Positions 1-12,859 of a DNA stretch of 64,000 nucleotides are shown one piece after another. The stretch is from the NCBI GenBank assembly GCA_023238725.1, contig CM041544.1:7475501-7539500 (forward strand), given 5' to 3'. The DNA is from Scortum barcoo (taxonomy: Eukaryota; Chordata; Actinopteri; Centrarchiformes; Terapontidae). Made by a program: the position numbers and the translations under genes. Below the pieces are notes generated by a model that did no database searches, had not been told where the DNA came from, and saw only the letters and a list, made by a program, of their open reading frames with translations. How positions within the stretch are numbered: position 1 is the first letter of the stretch; every line of letters starts with the position of its first letter.

Positions 1-3000
1 ACGGGGGCTAGAAATAACAACCAGTCCAAACCAACAAAGTCCATGGCAAAGCAAACGGCTATCTTTTGTTTAATTTTACACGTGCGAGCACAACTGTTGA
101 CAGATGAGGTGTGGCGAGATCACTGCTGGAGGGCAGTGACCTCGGGTAAGCTCTGTAACCGCAGAGGCAGATATCAGACAGTGCAGCTCATAACACGGCT
201 ATATATCTGCAGCCCCATTGTGTTCCAGCTGTTGTCTGTTTCATATCTGTGGAAGGCTGCTCAATTTTGCAAGGCTGTCATGGATGGTATTGAAGTCTTA
301 TTCTGGTATGAAGCAACTTCCTTTTTACAGAGATTACCCGTCTGCTCTGCTCAGTCCAGAGGTGAAACAGCTGAAAGGATTTTTTCTTGAGTTTTATACA
401 GATCAAAATGCAGACAAAGTATGAAGTCTCTTTTGAAGTAGTGCTCTTGCCAGAGGTTAGACTCCTCGAGACACTGTGGTGTTTGATAGAGGCTCTGTTT
501 CTCTGTAAGCCTGCACGCCTGGGACACTGACTGGGCATTCGCGAATGTGGGCATTTCCCAGAGCACATTGTGCCGGCCAGACGGTGAGGGTATATGTTTA
601 CTCTGCGCTGTCTGACCTCCTTTTTTTTTTTTTTTATCTCTTCTACTGATCGTTCTTCTGCTGTTGGGTCAGCTTGGGACGAGATTTAAACAAAAGGCCC
701 CTCTGATTGTCTCTCGCTACTGCTACTTTTTTTTTTTTGTATTCTCTCGGTCTCCTGTGTTGCCATCATGCCCATCGTCTTGTTGGTATCAGTTCACCCT
801 GTGTGTGATTGTTGGCAGTGCCAGGTAAATTGGATTTCATTTCAGAATGGTCAGTGGTAATAACTTTACTCCCTCGTGATTTTACTGGGAGATTTTAGCT
901 TGAAGGGACGGAGTACACAGATGCGGATTGTCAAAGTCTCGTTCAAAGCACCTCTAAGTGGTTAATAGTGTTATGTGATCAGTTCCACATTTTAGGTGTC
1001 AGCTCTGGGGTGTATGTTTCTTGTTAATCTTTTGTTTATATTATTTCCAAACAAGGTAAATGGGCTAAATGTGACACCATGATGAATAACGTGTTAGTGA
1101 CTTGTAATCCATCTTATGAATCTATAAAGAACACACAAGGATCGACTAAGACAGTTGTTTTGTTTTTTTTTATTTTTTTAACTGAAAACTAGTAGAAAGC
1201 AGCTTGTCCTTGAATGCAGCCTTCCATTTGCTTAGATTAGACATGGTACTGGTAATGCACTGCCGTTTGCATTCACAGTAACTTATGAAACACTTCTATG
1301 TGTAATTATTGAATTAAACAACGTTAAGTTTACTTACTTTGAGTGTTTATTGCTTTATAAATGTTGCCTTTTGAACAGAATAAATGGGGGATTCTTAATG
1401 AGGCGGGTCACTCGTGTTGGCACATCATAAAAGCGGCTGGCAGACATTCCCCCGCTCATTTGTAGCCCTCTTCTGTTGTTCAGAAAGAGTAATCTCTTCA
1501 TTCAGCATCCTTCTTTGGCTAAGGGAACAAACCTACTACCTCCATGTCTGCTTTTTGTTGTTGTTGTTAAGCAGTACCAGGACCGGTTGTAAATCATCTT
1601 GCCCCTCCTGCAACATGAGCTGTAACTTTAAGCTGCAGCTGGAGCTTGTGCATCTATTCATTTCATCTCCCACTGTCAGGATTTCTGGCTTTCTGTGTCT
1701 CTGCAACTTGCAAATTCCACCATCCTGCGGGGAGGGATAGACCTCCAGTCACACCCAGAGCTGTATTCAGCAGCCTTTGAGGACATGCCAGATTTGGTGT
1801 CCAATTGAGTAAAGTAGAGCTTATAACGATAGAAAGAGAGGGTGGGATACAGGGGCAGCAGTGGGCAAAGTGTGGATTTGACTGTCTGTTTGGTAACTGA
1901 CAGTCCCTATATCCCTGCTAATGGATGATGCTGTCAAATTGCCACCCATCATTGGTGAAGTATTATTTTTAATTCTGTAGCTTATTACTTACGCAACCCC
2001 ACTTAACCTAAATAAATCTTTGCATCTGTGGTTGTTAAATTTTCATCCATGTGAGTATTTAAAGGATGACTGCATGTGTTTTTATGTTAGTTTCCACACA
2101 CCGGGCTCGATAAGGCAGGAACTCATTTCATTGGTTTCCTTACCTCCCACAGAGGGTGTGACCCTCCATTCACACTGGCCATTAAAATCTCAGCATTACT
2201 CCCTGCAGGCAATATTGGCACATTGGGGTGTTCGGTCGGCGGTCTGACCACAATAAGAGAGGGTGGAGTTAGATGATTGGGTTCTTACCGGCTCAGATAT
2301 AGTGAGTTATCGCTGTGTACAGGAAGGGGTTGGTGTGGCCATTAATGGCAGGGCTTTAGCATCAGTGCTAATTTGAGTGTCAGCTGGTGGGAGATTCCTC
2401 CCTGTTGTGAGGTTGAATGGTGGGAGCAGCAGATGAAAGGAAGAAGTTGAATGGTGCATTTGGTTTTCTTTGGTCCATACTTTCATAGCCACACTCTCAC
2501 ACACACACACACAGAGTCTCACACACAGTGTCCTTTCTGGTTGTGGAGGCACTTGGGGAAGATGGTATGCCTGTTTTCCCAGGCCCCAGTAATGAACTCC
2601 CAAGGATAACATCACCCAACTAATTGGCTCTGTGGTTTAATTGCACAAATCTCTTTGAGCAAGGTTTGGCAAAACTCCCGTTCTTTTTTTCCTCTCGCTT
2701 TCACTTCTCCTCTTAACCTCACATTCTCCTTTTGCTTTAACCCAGTTAAGGTAAAGAATCGCTCTAGTGAAGCAGAAACACAAGTGTTTTCATCAGATTG
2801 GAGATGCCCGTGTCTGGTTTCAGTCAAACACCCCTCCATGCACCTCCTTCTCTGACTGCAAGTGTGATGAATTTAATATCTATCCTGCCCAAAACCATCG
2901 CGTACACCCCTCCCATTCCCACCACAAGGTTGGAACAGCTGTTTACAATAGAGGATTGAAAACGGAGCTCCCACGTTGTTTTAAATCAACTCCTCGGAGG

Positions 3001-5310
3001 GCGAAACACTAACACAGTGTGCAGTGCAAATTTGATCGTATTTGAGTGTGATGTGACATGGAATGTGATTCATTGTTTTTATTGTGAGTTTATTGAGGAA
3101 TCAAATGGCGGGCAGTGAAGCATAAGCAACATGCCTTCAGGTTTGTTTGCTTTCCGCTTGGATTTTTTCCTTCCTCTGTGTTAATGATGAACACAGTGTG
3201 ACACATCCAAATGTCTGACTGGCTGCAGCCCATCAACATAAAACAGTGGAAGGCAGGTAACAAGGAACTAAAATAAATGCAGTGATTGAGAATGCACTGA
3301 GAAGGACTTGTAAATTTGCTTCACATAGCAATGCTGCCTGACTCATTATGTGATGAAGTCCATGAGCTAGAAAATTGGTGTAATCATCTTGGCCTCTAAC
3401 CTCCATTGCACCCTAATTTGGCTGCGGGAGGAGAGGATGACTGCATCACGGGTTGGCCTCAGCTCTGGAGGTCGAGGCGTCTTGGGGACGAGACCAGCTA
3501 CTACTTCCTGCTTGCCGAGAACAGAGGAGCATTAATATGGCTCAATTACACCAGGCTTTATTAAAGATAATTGTCCAAAATCACAGGTCTGTGTTCACCC
3601 CAGGGCTCACAGTGGGCCCCCAGCTTGGTAGGGGCTAAACAAACATACTTGACTTTGATCTGATGTGCAGTGGGTGGGACTCTGTGGAAGATGCCATATT
3701 TTAGAGGAATTTGAAAATTCAAGCAACCGAACAGCATTTTCTTATACGTACAAGCTTTACCAGTGAACTGAATAAAATGAAAACACACAGCTGTGTCATT
3801 ATGTTGTGTAATCATGCAGAATGTTTTTACTGACAGAAAGGTGCACCTAAATTGTGCCTGTGAAGGCCAAACATATGCAAATCTTGATATTTTGCTCCCA
3901 TAATTGTGACTTCTAGGTGACTTTTTTTGCAATTTTTACACACAATTTATTAAACCTTTGCAACCCCAACTCCTCTAGTTTATGCTGCTCAAAATATTTT
4001 GAAAGGTAACCTTAAGGCTAAGTTTGGCTTTTCAGAGAATCACTGCTACCTGAAATTGGCTTATTGCAAACGAATCAGGCATACAGAGGATTTGACATCC
4101 GTCTCAAGAATATTTTTTAAAGAGCTTATGGCATGGCCCTGGCTTTTGAGCAATGCTGTATGTGCCTAATTTCCCAAAGTACTGTCAGCTCTGAGAGGAG
4201 TAATCTTAATGATGTTGTGCACAAAATATGCGTGCAACTGGCATCTAATAGAGCTTCAGTGCTAATTTTATGCAGTGTTGTTTTGTAGAACATCCTTGCA
4301 TTGTGACTTAATTTCCATAAATCCCTTTTTTTTAAAAAATATATTTATCTTCTCATTCTTTGCGCAAGTAGCTTGGGAGCTATGTATTTCTCAATATGAC
4401 ATACTGCCCAGTGAGATCAATCCTAATTGGACTAATTCGGAGAAGTGCAAGAGAGCTACAACCAAAACCCGACAAAAGGAACAGTCCGCAGCTTTTACAC
4501 TGACAGTTGTGTAGGAGTCGAACAAGTGACTAATGAGAAGTTAGTCTGTCTAGTGTGTCTGTCAGAGTTGGCTGACATCACACAACATGTCCTGCTCTGG
4601 TGAAATGGCCTATCAGTGATAGTAGATGATTAATCTCAGGATGGTGGACAGAACATGCCCACTTTTCTGACAGCGTATTAATATCTGCCCAGGCCTTTAA
4701 TCAGGCCACAATGTCAGGATTATTTTAAGACCTGGCAGAACTGCTGGGCCTCTCCTCTCTGGATGAACCAAGATGAAAGACAGACTGTCCAACATCGGAG
4801 ACAGAAAATGAGTTCATTACTGTAATTAGGCCTCTCTTTCTCTCCCATGTCTCCTTCTCCGTCCCTTCCCCCTGCTCACCAGGCCTTGTGTCTTAAACAC
4901 CCATAATGGCGATGCATTACTCCAGTAATAAAGGGCTGCTAGCAAAGCAGACCGCCCACCCTCCATCTGCTGCCTCCCGTGTACACACAGCCACAAAGCA
5001 AAGGACAGAAAACAGCCTCCTTTAGGTCACTCACAAGATAGATTCTGCTGACCAAGTAGCCTGTGGCACTCTCTATTGGCCGGGGCTGTAGGGGTGGGGG
5101 TGGATGTGGAGCGAGACATGGTACAACTGTGTTCATTAATCACTGTCGTGGGGAAAGTAGCTAATAGAAGGCAGGAAAGGGAAACACAGACCACCATGTA
5201 CGCTGGTTTATCCTGTCCTGTCCTGAACGTAAAATAAAGGTCAGCTCACCCTTTCCTGACCCCGCGTATCAGCACAAACAGGGAGAGGCTGAACAGTGTG
5301 AACATAAACA

Positions 5311-5334
5311 TTTTTTTTTTTTTTTTTTTTTTTT
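5311..5334. repeat. Poly-T tract
   Basis: Twenty-four consecutive T residues in non-coding DNA. On the minus strand this could be the tail of a retrotransposed element, but I recognise no element body beside it. Confidence 0.9.
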
Positions 5335-7408
5335 ATGAATTGATTCCCAGTGGAAAGAAGGTCAGAGGCAAAGGATGCTATATAACATAGTCAGAAATTA
5401 AAATTAAATTTTAAATATGCGCTAATTTAAGAGAGGGCATATGTGCACTGATTGTGTCTTTGACTTTTCTTTTTGTTGCTAGATTTATATCTTGATGGGT
5501 TTTTTTGTTCTGTTTTTTTTTACCTGATGACATAATGCTGTTTTCTCCTGACAGTTGATTGTTTTTTTTTTTGTTTTGTTTTTTTTTGGTTCTGTCTGTG
5601 TTGACAGCCTCACACCCCTCAATCAATCTTTTTTAGCTGCTCGACACAGACTACTGTGAAAAGTCATTCATGCTGTTTTGTTGTCATGCATTGAGATTAC
5701 AGTATGACACTTCCTTTGTTCTCCCTGTTCCCAGTCATCCGTTAAAGTCTCTCTTGGAGTGTCACCATTGATAAAGCTGTTTGCACAGGTGGCACATTTT
5801 GCTATCACTTGCTCTAATTGTGAGTGTGAAAAAAACTGTGTTCAGTCAATGCCTGATATTTGGGTGTCGGTCACCAGACGGCAATAGTCCTCTCCCTGTC
5901 ATGTCTGGGAAAGAGGCCTGAGATAGATTTTGGTTGACTAGAGAAACCTAAAATAAATGTCCAGAGTAGAGGACATGCATAAGGTCATTTCCAACCATTT
6001 TCCCAAAGATTCTTTGTTTGTTTTGGCAACAACATATTTCATGTGGTGTCTTGGGGTGATGGATAGTTAGTGTCTGAAGCATTAGATTCAGCAAAGGTCA
6101 CTTCTTTCCTCTCTTTTTCCTCTTTTGTGAAATTATGAATTAAGATTCACAGATATTCCACAGATAAAATTAGCCTTCTAAAAGTATTCTCACATTCCAG
6201 GAAATAAGACTACAATGGGAGAATTGACATTTATTTTTTATTTAACCCAAATCTTCAGCCTTTTCAGACACAGATGTTGCCTGTAGTGAAAATGAGTGAC
6301 ATTGTTCAATGCACTGCAGTCCGTCAGCAGATATTCCATTATTCATCATTCACCGACTGTAATGGACAAATATTTCCCAGAACGATCCTCTTTGCTACAT
6401 TATGCATTCACATGACACAACACAATATCTTGCTGTCCTCTCTAAGCTTTGTGTTAAATACAGTGGCGCCACAGCTCCTTCCTTGTGAATGAAGCTGTGT
6501 TCGCAAGCAGACCAGGATTGTGGATAGTTTGGCGGTAAATCTTGCTGAGAGGTTATCCTTATGAATGTATTCCTACACATTTGGGTCATGCATGCATTAA
6601 CCTGTTTTTGGCCCAGTCAGAAGCTCATACTTTATTCTTACGTTGTTTCCGACTCTTCCCGGGTGTATTTGGTCTAGTCTGTCTTCTAGCTGATCTTGAT
6701 GTGGCCCACATTTTCATCCTAAAATAGTTTACCCTCCTCCGTAACAGTAAATGGCGGAGAAATGTAAACAGTTGTCTGGAAGCAGAGAAGATCATATTAA
6801 AGGTCAGCAGACAGAGCTGAAGCAAAGCTTGGGACGTCAGGCCCAACTTCATCTGTCATGTTCCTTAAAAGAGAGCAGCTTTAACTTTGCTTATCATCTT
6901 CACTGAAACAAAAAAAGTAAACTTAGAGATTCAGTGCTCTGTGATGTGGAGGGTTTACTTGATAACTCATGGGGTTTTCACATGATTGCAATACCCAGAG
7001 AAATGAAGCACACCACCAGCCCCAAAGAACAAGAAAAAAGCATCTAGGTCAATGTAGGAAGGCTTGCTGTCTCTACTGCAGCATGGCATGGCCTGATCTT
7101 CCATGCAGAAGCCGGTGTACGAGTCATCTCAGCTCACCTCAGTCATTTAACCCCACTGGACCTACAACACACCTAATAGCATGGGATGAGATCGATGGAG
7201 TTGCTCACTCCCCCTATGCATTTTGCTTTCGACGCTAGTATACAGTACAGTCTTTGTTTGTGAGCGTGTTTGTTATGTTGTCCATGTCAAATTGCTTTCC
7301 ACAGTTAAATGTGGCTATATGACTAACCTAGCGCCTATTGAACAAAAGCCTTCACATAGACAGGGACTTAACTTATGGACAAAAATGGAAACCATGTGAG
7401 TTTGCAGA

Positions 7409-7433
7409 GTGTGTGTGTGTGTGTGTGTGTGTG
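7409..7433. repeat. TG microsatellite
   Basis: An uninterrupted GT/TG dinucleotide tract in the presumed 5' intron. Confidence 0.95.
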
Positions 7434-8244
7434 ACATCTGAAATACCCAAGAGAGAGGAAAGCTGCTTTCAAGGACAAGCCAACCAATGTTTTCACTCTC
7501 CTTCTCTCTGTCCTCGAATGTTCAGGTTAATGAGAAAAACTGCAGATATCAGCCTTTTGTCTGTTTATTATTTCCCCAGTTGAACAAAACTGAACAAGGG
7601 GAGCGGGTGAACTTGCAAACTTTCTCCTCTGAATTACTGTAGTAGACTAGCACATACCACCTTGTATTTCAGTGCATTTGGGCTAATATTACATGTCTGT
7701 TTTTTAGACCAACTAGATCAGATAAAAAGGCAAAATGGCATTGAATATGCAAAACTATCCCCCTTGTATAATTTGCAAACTTGATGATGCTGCGAGCGGT
7801 TGGATCAGATATTGGTACATGCGAACATTTAGCTGAACATCTGCCTCTTGTTGCTGTAATTTGCTTCACCACCATCTGTTAGGCATTGGCTGGAAGCACC
7901 AACAAAGATATACATCTATCTTGTTATAAACCCATAATGGCACCAGCTCCTCTCAAATACACTAATTAGCTATATTCGATGAAATGCTCTACATAGTTCC
8001 AAAACTAATACAGGCCTGCATACCCCTTGGTGGGAGTTTCTAACGAGATAACAGGGTACAGACAATTTAGGTCAGCATCATGATCATTTTTATAGCTGAA
8101 CTGAATGTGCCGTGTTTTGGGGTCATTTTGAGGAATACAAACAGCTTTCCCCTTTGTTTTCCATGAAAATGTTTTAGTTACAGTTTTGAAACTGAATTGC
8201 TGTGTGCTAATGTTTTCTTCTGTGTTTTTCTTTCTGTACCATAG

Positions 8245-8516
8245 ATTCAACGCTTCCAGCTGTCATTCGGCATTGGTGGCACGCTGTGAGAAAAGACACT
8301 CCACTCCGCTGTGCCTCAGCGCTCCTCAGACACTTGTCCTTGACATCCAAACGCTGCGTGTCGATCATCGTGCCAGCCGCCTTCTGTGAGTTATGACGAC
8401 GGCTGCTTCATTGACTCAGGAAAGAGGCTCCTCCTCCACTCACCAGTGAGCAAATCACATGATGTAATGAAGAAGGGTCCTGAAAGTCTGCTCTTCAAGG
8501 AGTCTGCCTGCAGGAT
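8245..8516 (+). other. sipa1l2: 5'UTR part of the first coding exon of sipa1l2
   Basis: A pyrimidine-rich tract followed by CCATAG at 8239-8244 makes a plausible acceptor, so the exon with the start codon probably begins at 8245. An in-frame TGA at 8481-8483 separates this leader from the ATG at 8517 and fixes that ATG as the first in-frame methionine. The leader holds three short upstream ORFs. A second possible acceptor, CTGCAG ending at 8513, would start the exon only three bases before the ATG and remove all of them. Confidence 0.55.
8393..8449 (+). promoter_or_regulatory. Upstream ORF 1 in the sipa1l2 leader
   Basis: ATG at 8393-8395 is followed by 17 further codons and a TGA at 8447-8449. 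It ends 67 bases before the main start codon. Whether it is translated cannot be seen from sequence. Confidence 0.35.
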
Positions 8517-8520
8517 ATGA
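8467..8520 (+). promoter_or_regulatory. Upstream ORF overlapping the sipa1l2 start codon (ATGA overlap)
   Basis: ATG at 8467-8469 opens a 17-codon frame that stops at TGA 8518-8520, sharing ATGA with the main start at 8517. A minimal ATG-ATG-TAA (8459-8467) sits directly before it. Such leaders can reduce initiation at the main ATG or feed it by reinitiation. That role is inference, since only the reading frames are seen. Confidence 0.4.
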
Positions 8521-10050
8521 GTATTTTGAGCCCTGTGACGGATAACAAATCAAAACTTGTGGGAATTGTGGGAGGCCCAGAAGAATACTCTAGAGTCATG
8601 CAGTCAGAGGAGCTGTTCGGCAGGAAACTCAAAGCCCTGAATGGTAGCATTCCACCCTCCAACATGCAGGGAAAGTCTGAAGGCGCAGGCAAAACAAATG
8701 GTACTCCAGCCATGCCTAAAATGGGCGTCAGGGCCAGGGTGACAGAATGGCCACCAAGGAAAGATGGATGGGACGGACGGCCTTCACCAAACTATCAGAG
8801 CGTGATACCGGTATTTCAGAATGGCCAGCAGGAACATGCTGTGGAAATACTGGAGCAAGGCGAAGCAGTCTGTCTGGAAGTAGACTACTCTGACTGAGTG
8901 ACCTCCTCAGTACGCACTGAGTGACCTCCTCAGCCACTCACCACTCAAGGGTCTTCATCCTATCCGTCAACGCAGCAACAGCGATGTCACCATTAGTGAC
9001 ATTGACTCTGAAGACATAATGGACCAGAACGCTGTCAATCCAAACACTGGGGCCTCACTGCACCGTGAATATGGCACAGCACATCCTCCATTGACCGTCA
9101 AGGCCTGAGTGGAGATGGCTTCTTTACCATGCTGGACACACTCGGGGCTACAGAGTGGACACACTGGACCATCGTAGCATACCGCCTCTGGGGTTTCCCC
9201 GAGTTGTTGCGCTGTGACGCCTCGCTCTCCCCCAGCCTGCAGACGGCTGCCCAGATTGCCAGGGGTGAGATAGTCCACATTCCAGGCTATGACTACATAG
9301 ACAACTCTCTCATCTACAGCCGGGAGCGGGAGAAGTCCTTCATGAGGCGTCTTAAATCAGAATCATCTGAGACGTCTCTGTTCAGGAAGCTGCGGACCAT
9401 AAAGAGCGAGAGTGATGCCTTACGGCTGTCAATAGAGGATGATCGGCGACCACTCAGCTTTCAAAAATGCTTTGCGCACTATGATGTCCAGAGTGTTCTT
9501 TTCAACATCAGCGAGGCGGTGGCAAGCAGAGCTAACCTGAGTCAGAGGAAGAACACCACCACTGGGGCATCAGCTGCCTCGGCTGGAGTAGGGCCCGGAG
9601 CAGTCGGAGTGTCCGGAGGTGGAGCTGTGGCTGGACCTGGAGCAGGGACAGATGGAGGAGCAGCAGGATGTAGCAGTGGAAATGCCCCGATGTTTGAGTC
9701 TCCACTAGGCAGCAGGGAGGACTTGAACCCCAAGGAGAACTTGGATGCCGATGAGGGGGACGGAAAGAGCAACAGCTTAGTGCTGAGCTGTCCACACTTT
9801 CGCAATGAGATCGGTGGTGAGGGCGAGAGGAGGATCTCCCTTTCCAGAGCCAACAGTGCCAACTACAGTGGTGTGTCTGAGAGCTGCTCCTTTGAATCAT
9901 CTTTAAGTTCCCACTGCACCAATGCAGGAGTCTCTGTGCTGGAGGTGCCTCGAGAAAACCAGCCTATCCACAGGGAGAAGGTCAAACGCTACATCATTGA
10001 GCACATCGACCTTGGAGCATACTACTACCACAAGTACTTCTATGGGAGAG
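8517..10050 (+). CDS. sipa1l2: sipa1l2 coding exon 1 (N-terminal third; frame broken four times)
   Basis: This exon encodes about residues 1-501 and ends in phase 1 at the donor AG|GTAAGAA. Conserved blocks are MQSEELFGRKLKALNG, PKMGVRARVTEWPP, LHPIRQRSNSDVTISDID, LHREYG, SIDRQGLSG, GFPELLRCD, RRLKSESSETSLFRKLRT, CFAHYDVQSVLFNISEA, CPHFRNEIGGEGERRISLSR and REKVKRYIIEHIDLGAYYY. The serine and arginine-rich motifs resemble phosphorylation or 14-3-3 sites, which is inference. The start at 8517 is the first in-frame ATG after a stop at 8481 and has G at -3. The frame is lost at a TGA at 8895-8897 and shifts three more times by 9200; each segment resumes SIPA1L2-like protein. After 9200 the frame is open to the donor. 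A glycine and alanine-rich insert lies at about 9582-9674. Confidence 0.93.
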
Positions 10051-12809
10051 GTAAGAAATGCTCACGATGAATGTTGAGAGATTAAACAGCAAAGATACAG
10101 AGGGATTAAGGGGCCTCAATACTGAGGATTATTTAACTTTCTAGGCCTAATCCATTTCCTTGAAACAAGACTGTGCACAATGCCTGTGTGAGTTCCCAAA
10201 TGGAACAGCCTCCACGCATTGGGTCAGATATCTTGACGGCCCAGTTATTTTTGTAGGACCAGATGAAATAAGGGCCAGAACAATAGCAGGCTTGTGTTGG
10301 GTGCGAGGGTGTGTGTTTCACTTCCTCGGGAGAGGAGCGGTCATGTCCTCCCTGTGATATTGCCATGAACCCTGCAGAGCTGCTGTGATTAGTCATGTGA
10401 GAAGAGAGAGGTGAGCGAGAGGGTGTGTTGCAGCTGTTCCCCGTCGGGGCCGCAGGGGTGTGAGGACCCCTCCTATGAAACTTTAGGGTCAGCCAAACTA
10501 TGCCAAGGTCCCAGGTCCCCTCATTAAAACACCTATGTTACTGACTCTGGAAATGCCATGCCGACCCCGACCCATCACCACATTATACATATCTGTTTTT
10601 CCCACTGTCTGTGTTCGCTGCTCTCAGCAGATTGAATTACCCATTCTTAAGCCTCTCCAGAAAACAGCTGCTTCACCTTTCACACTGAGAGATGCCTGAC
10701 CATCTTCAAAAAGATACTCTGTATGAAAATATTTCTCAATCGAGGCTCAACATCTCCAGTCAAGGCTAAAGAGGCCATTACAGGTTTGCTCTAAGTATAG
10801 TATCTGTGAATGTACCATTGAGCTTACTCACAAAATAATTTACTGTGAAACGCCATTGGTGTTGTTGTATTATGTATTTAACCTCTTTCTGTGGCAACAC
10901 ATGTATAATTGAAATGCGTTGCGATGCTGTCAGTCTCGTTGTTGTAGCTCTTACAGAAGATGCCCATTTCACAGTATGTAGATGTGGCCCTTGCCCTTTT
11001 TTCATAAGGTGTTTTATCAGAGAGACAAGTCTGTCGTCACCTGCTTCACCACAGAAACACACATTTAAAACAGGTGCACACTCATGCACACACTCACACC
11101 AACATGTCACCACTTTAGGGGCAAGCTTTTATCAACCTGGGCTGAAGATTGATCCTATTGATTGCCTAAAGCCCTCCTTCTCTTGGCAACAGGAGTGTTT
11201 CTCCCCAGGCTCCCCTAATGGACACAATGTTTCATCCACACCCACAGGCTAAGCCTCTACACTACACGCTACACAAAGATGGTGGTGACATAGCGTATAT
11301 GGTTGAAATACATTGAGATATACTATTAATAGTAAACTGGAGATTCTCAATGAGTGAGCTACCAAAGAGTGGTCTATAAGTGGTGTGTGGAGGAGGGATA
11401 GAAAGTCTGTTTTTAAGAGATCCTCTTGAGACACATTAAACAATACACAGAATAACATTTTCTGTCCTGTGTAAGATTTGCACATTGTTCTCCCTCATTC
11501 AAAAATCCAGAATCAATGAATATGCAGATGTGTTGAACACAAGATTACTCACTACTTCACTGAAAAGTTCACTTGTTATCCCACTCTAGTCATAAATCAT
11601 GTGATCAAACATCCAAGTGAATTAATAATTTTTGTGGCACATTAAGTCAGTATACCTAAGTTAAGTAAAAAAAACAATTCATTAATTTTATTTTAATTCA
11701 AAAGTTACCTCATTCCTTCATCAGCAGAGTGTTTTTCCTTAACATCTGTCATGATGAGAGAGAGCAACAGAAAGTGCTTTGGTGTGGGCGAGTGAGAGAG
11801 AGCAAGTGCGCACATACACTATTGACAGAGAGAGAGAGAGAAAGTGTGAAACTAAAACTGAAGTTTATTAGATGTCATGTAAAATAACACTCAGCACCCA
11901 ATGAGAAATTTGCGCATATTCACAATTTATCTGTCACAGCTTCAGTGATCTATATCAGCAACAGATGGAGGGTGCCTCTTTTATTCCGTTTCATCCGGTC
12001 TCTTTTGGGTGGTACTTGTCAGATCACATCTTTGCGCCCCAGTAGCCAACGCTGCATGGATCTGTAGTCAGCTGACTGACCATTGAGAATCTCTTACGTA
12101 AACTATGCCTTACATGGAGATATGTGACCTGATATAAAGTTTTAGAGCCACAAATGTAAAAAATAAGGACATGTGCTGCAGGGCATTTTAAATGGGCATT
12201 TGTGTATGTATAAGTATGAAGTGACAGAACATGACAATCAAAGTAATCCATTTTGCCATCTTTGGCAAATTGTCAACATCAAGTGATGGGTACCAATGAC
12301 AGTAAGAGAAATATAAAAAAGCCTTCCTCTGCATTCGACACTGCCTCCCTCACTGTGCAGTTGGTACTCTAATGCCTAGTGGCTTCGTGGGCTTGTACAG
12401 CCCTCCTACCACGATTTGACCTTATGCCTCATAGAGCCCACTGTCTCTGACAAGCCATGCATTCATCAGACAGTTAACCCCACATTGCCTACATACAGTA
12501 AATTTATTATTCATGCTGATGTGCGCTTTGCCCCGATGCTAATGCCACAGTGACAAGAATCTGCATCTTTCTAGTGCATGCTCAGCAAAGCAAGGATGCA
12601 ATGTCTAAACTTCTGCAGAAATCTCTTTGCGAATGTCAGTGTCAGAGTCCCGGCTGAGGTTTTTCTTTTGTTGTCTGCTGAATCCAGGTCTTTCTCTACA
12701 GCTTTAGCCTGGATTAGGCAATGTTTGCTCAAGGCACCGCTTATTGTGTGTAAAGCTCTGCTCCTGTCTATGTCCATGACACATACGCACACACATGCAC
12801 ACACACATG

Positions 12810-12859
<50 letters not shown>

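Larger units (their letters stand above)
1..8244. other. Upstream region or 5' intron, no gene seen
   Basis: I see no recognisable coding exon here. Open frames are short and unconserved in appearance. The sequence holds poly-T runs (5311-5334 is the longest), a TG repeat at 7409-7433 and AT-rich stretches. Because a good splice acceptor lies at 8243-8244 in front of the first coding exon, most of this stretch is probably a 5' intron of sipa1l2, with the promoter and leading non-coding exon outside the window or unrecognised here. Confidence 0.6.

Noticed and set aside
8517..8897. A separate 126-codon gene ending at 8897
   Set aside because: It is the N-terminus of SIPA1L2 cut short by the 25-bp duplication; conserved L2 sequence resumes after it in another frame.
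9532..9900. Minus-strand open frames of 106-122 codons
   Set aside because: Antisense shadows of coding exon 1, including its Gly/Ala-rich tract.
8517..10050. Gene is a pseudogene because of stops and frame breaks in exons 1 and 16
   Set aside because: All 19 introns keep GT-AG sites and phase, the Rap-GAP asparagine and PDZ loop are intact, and protein-level conservation continues in the shifted frames. Decay would be expected to spread across other exons too.
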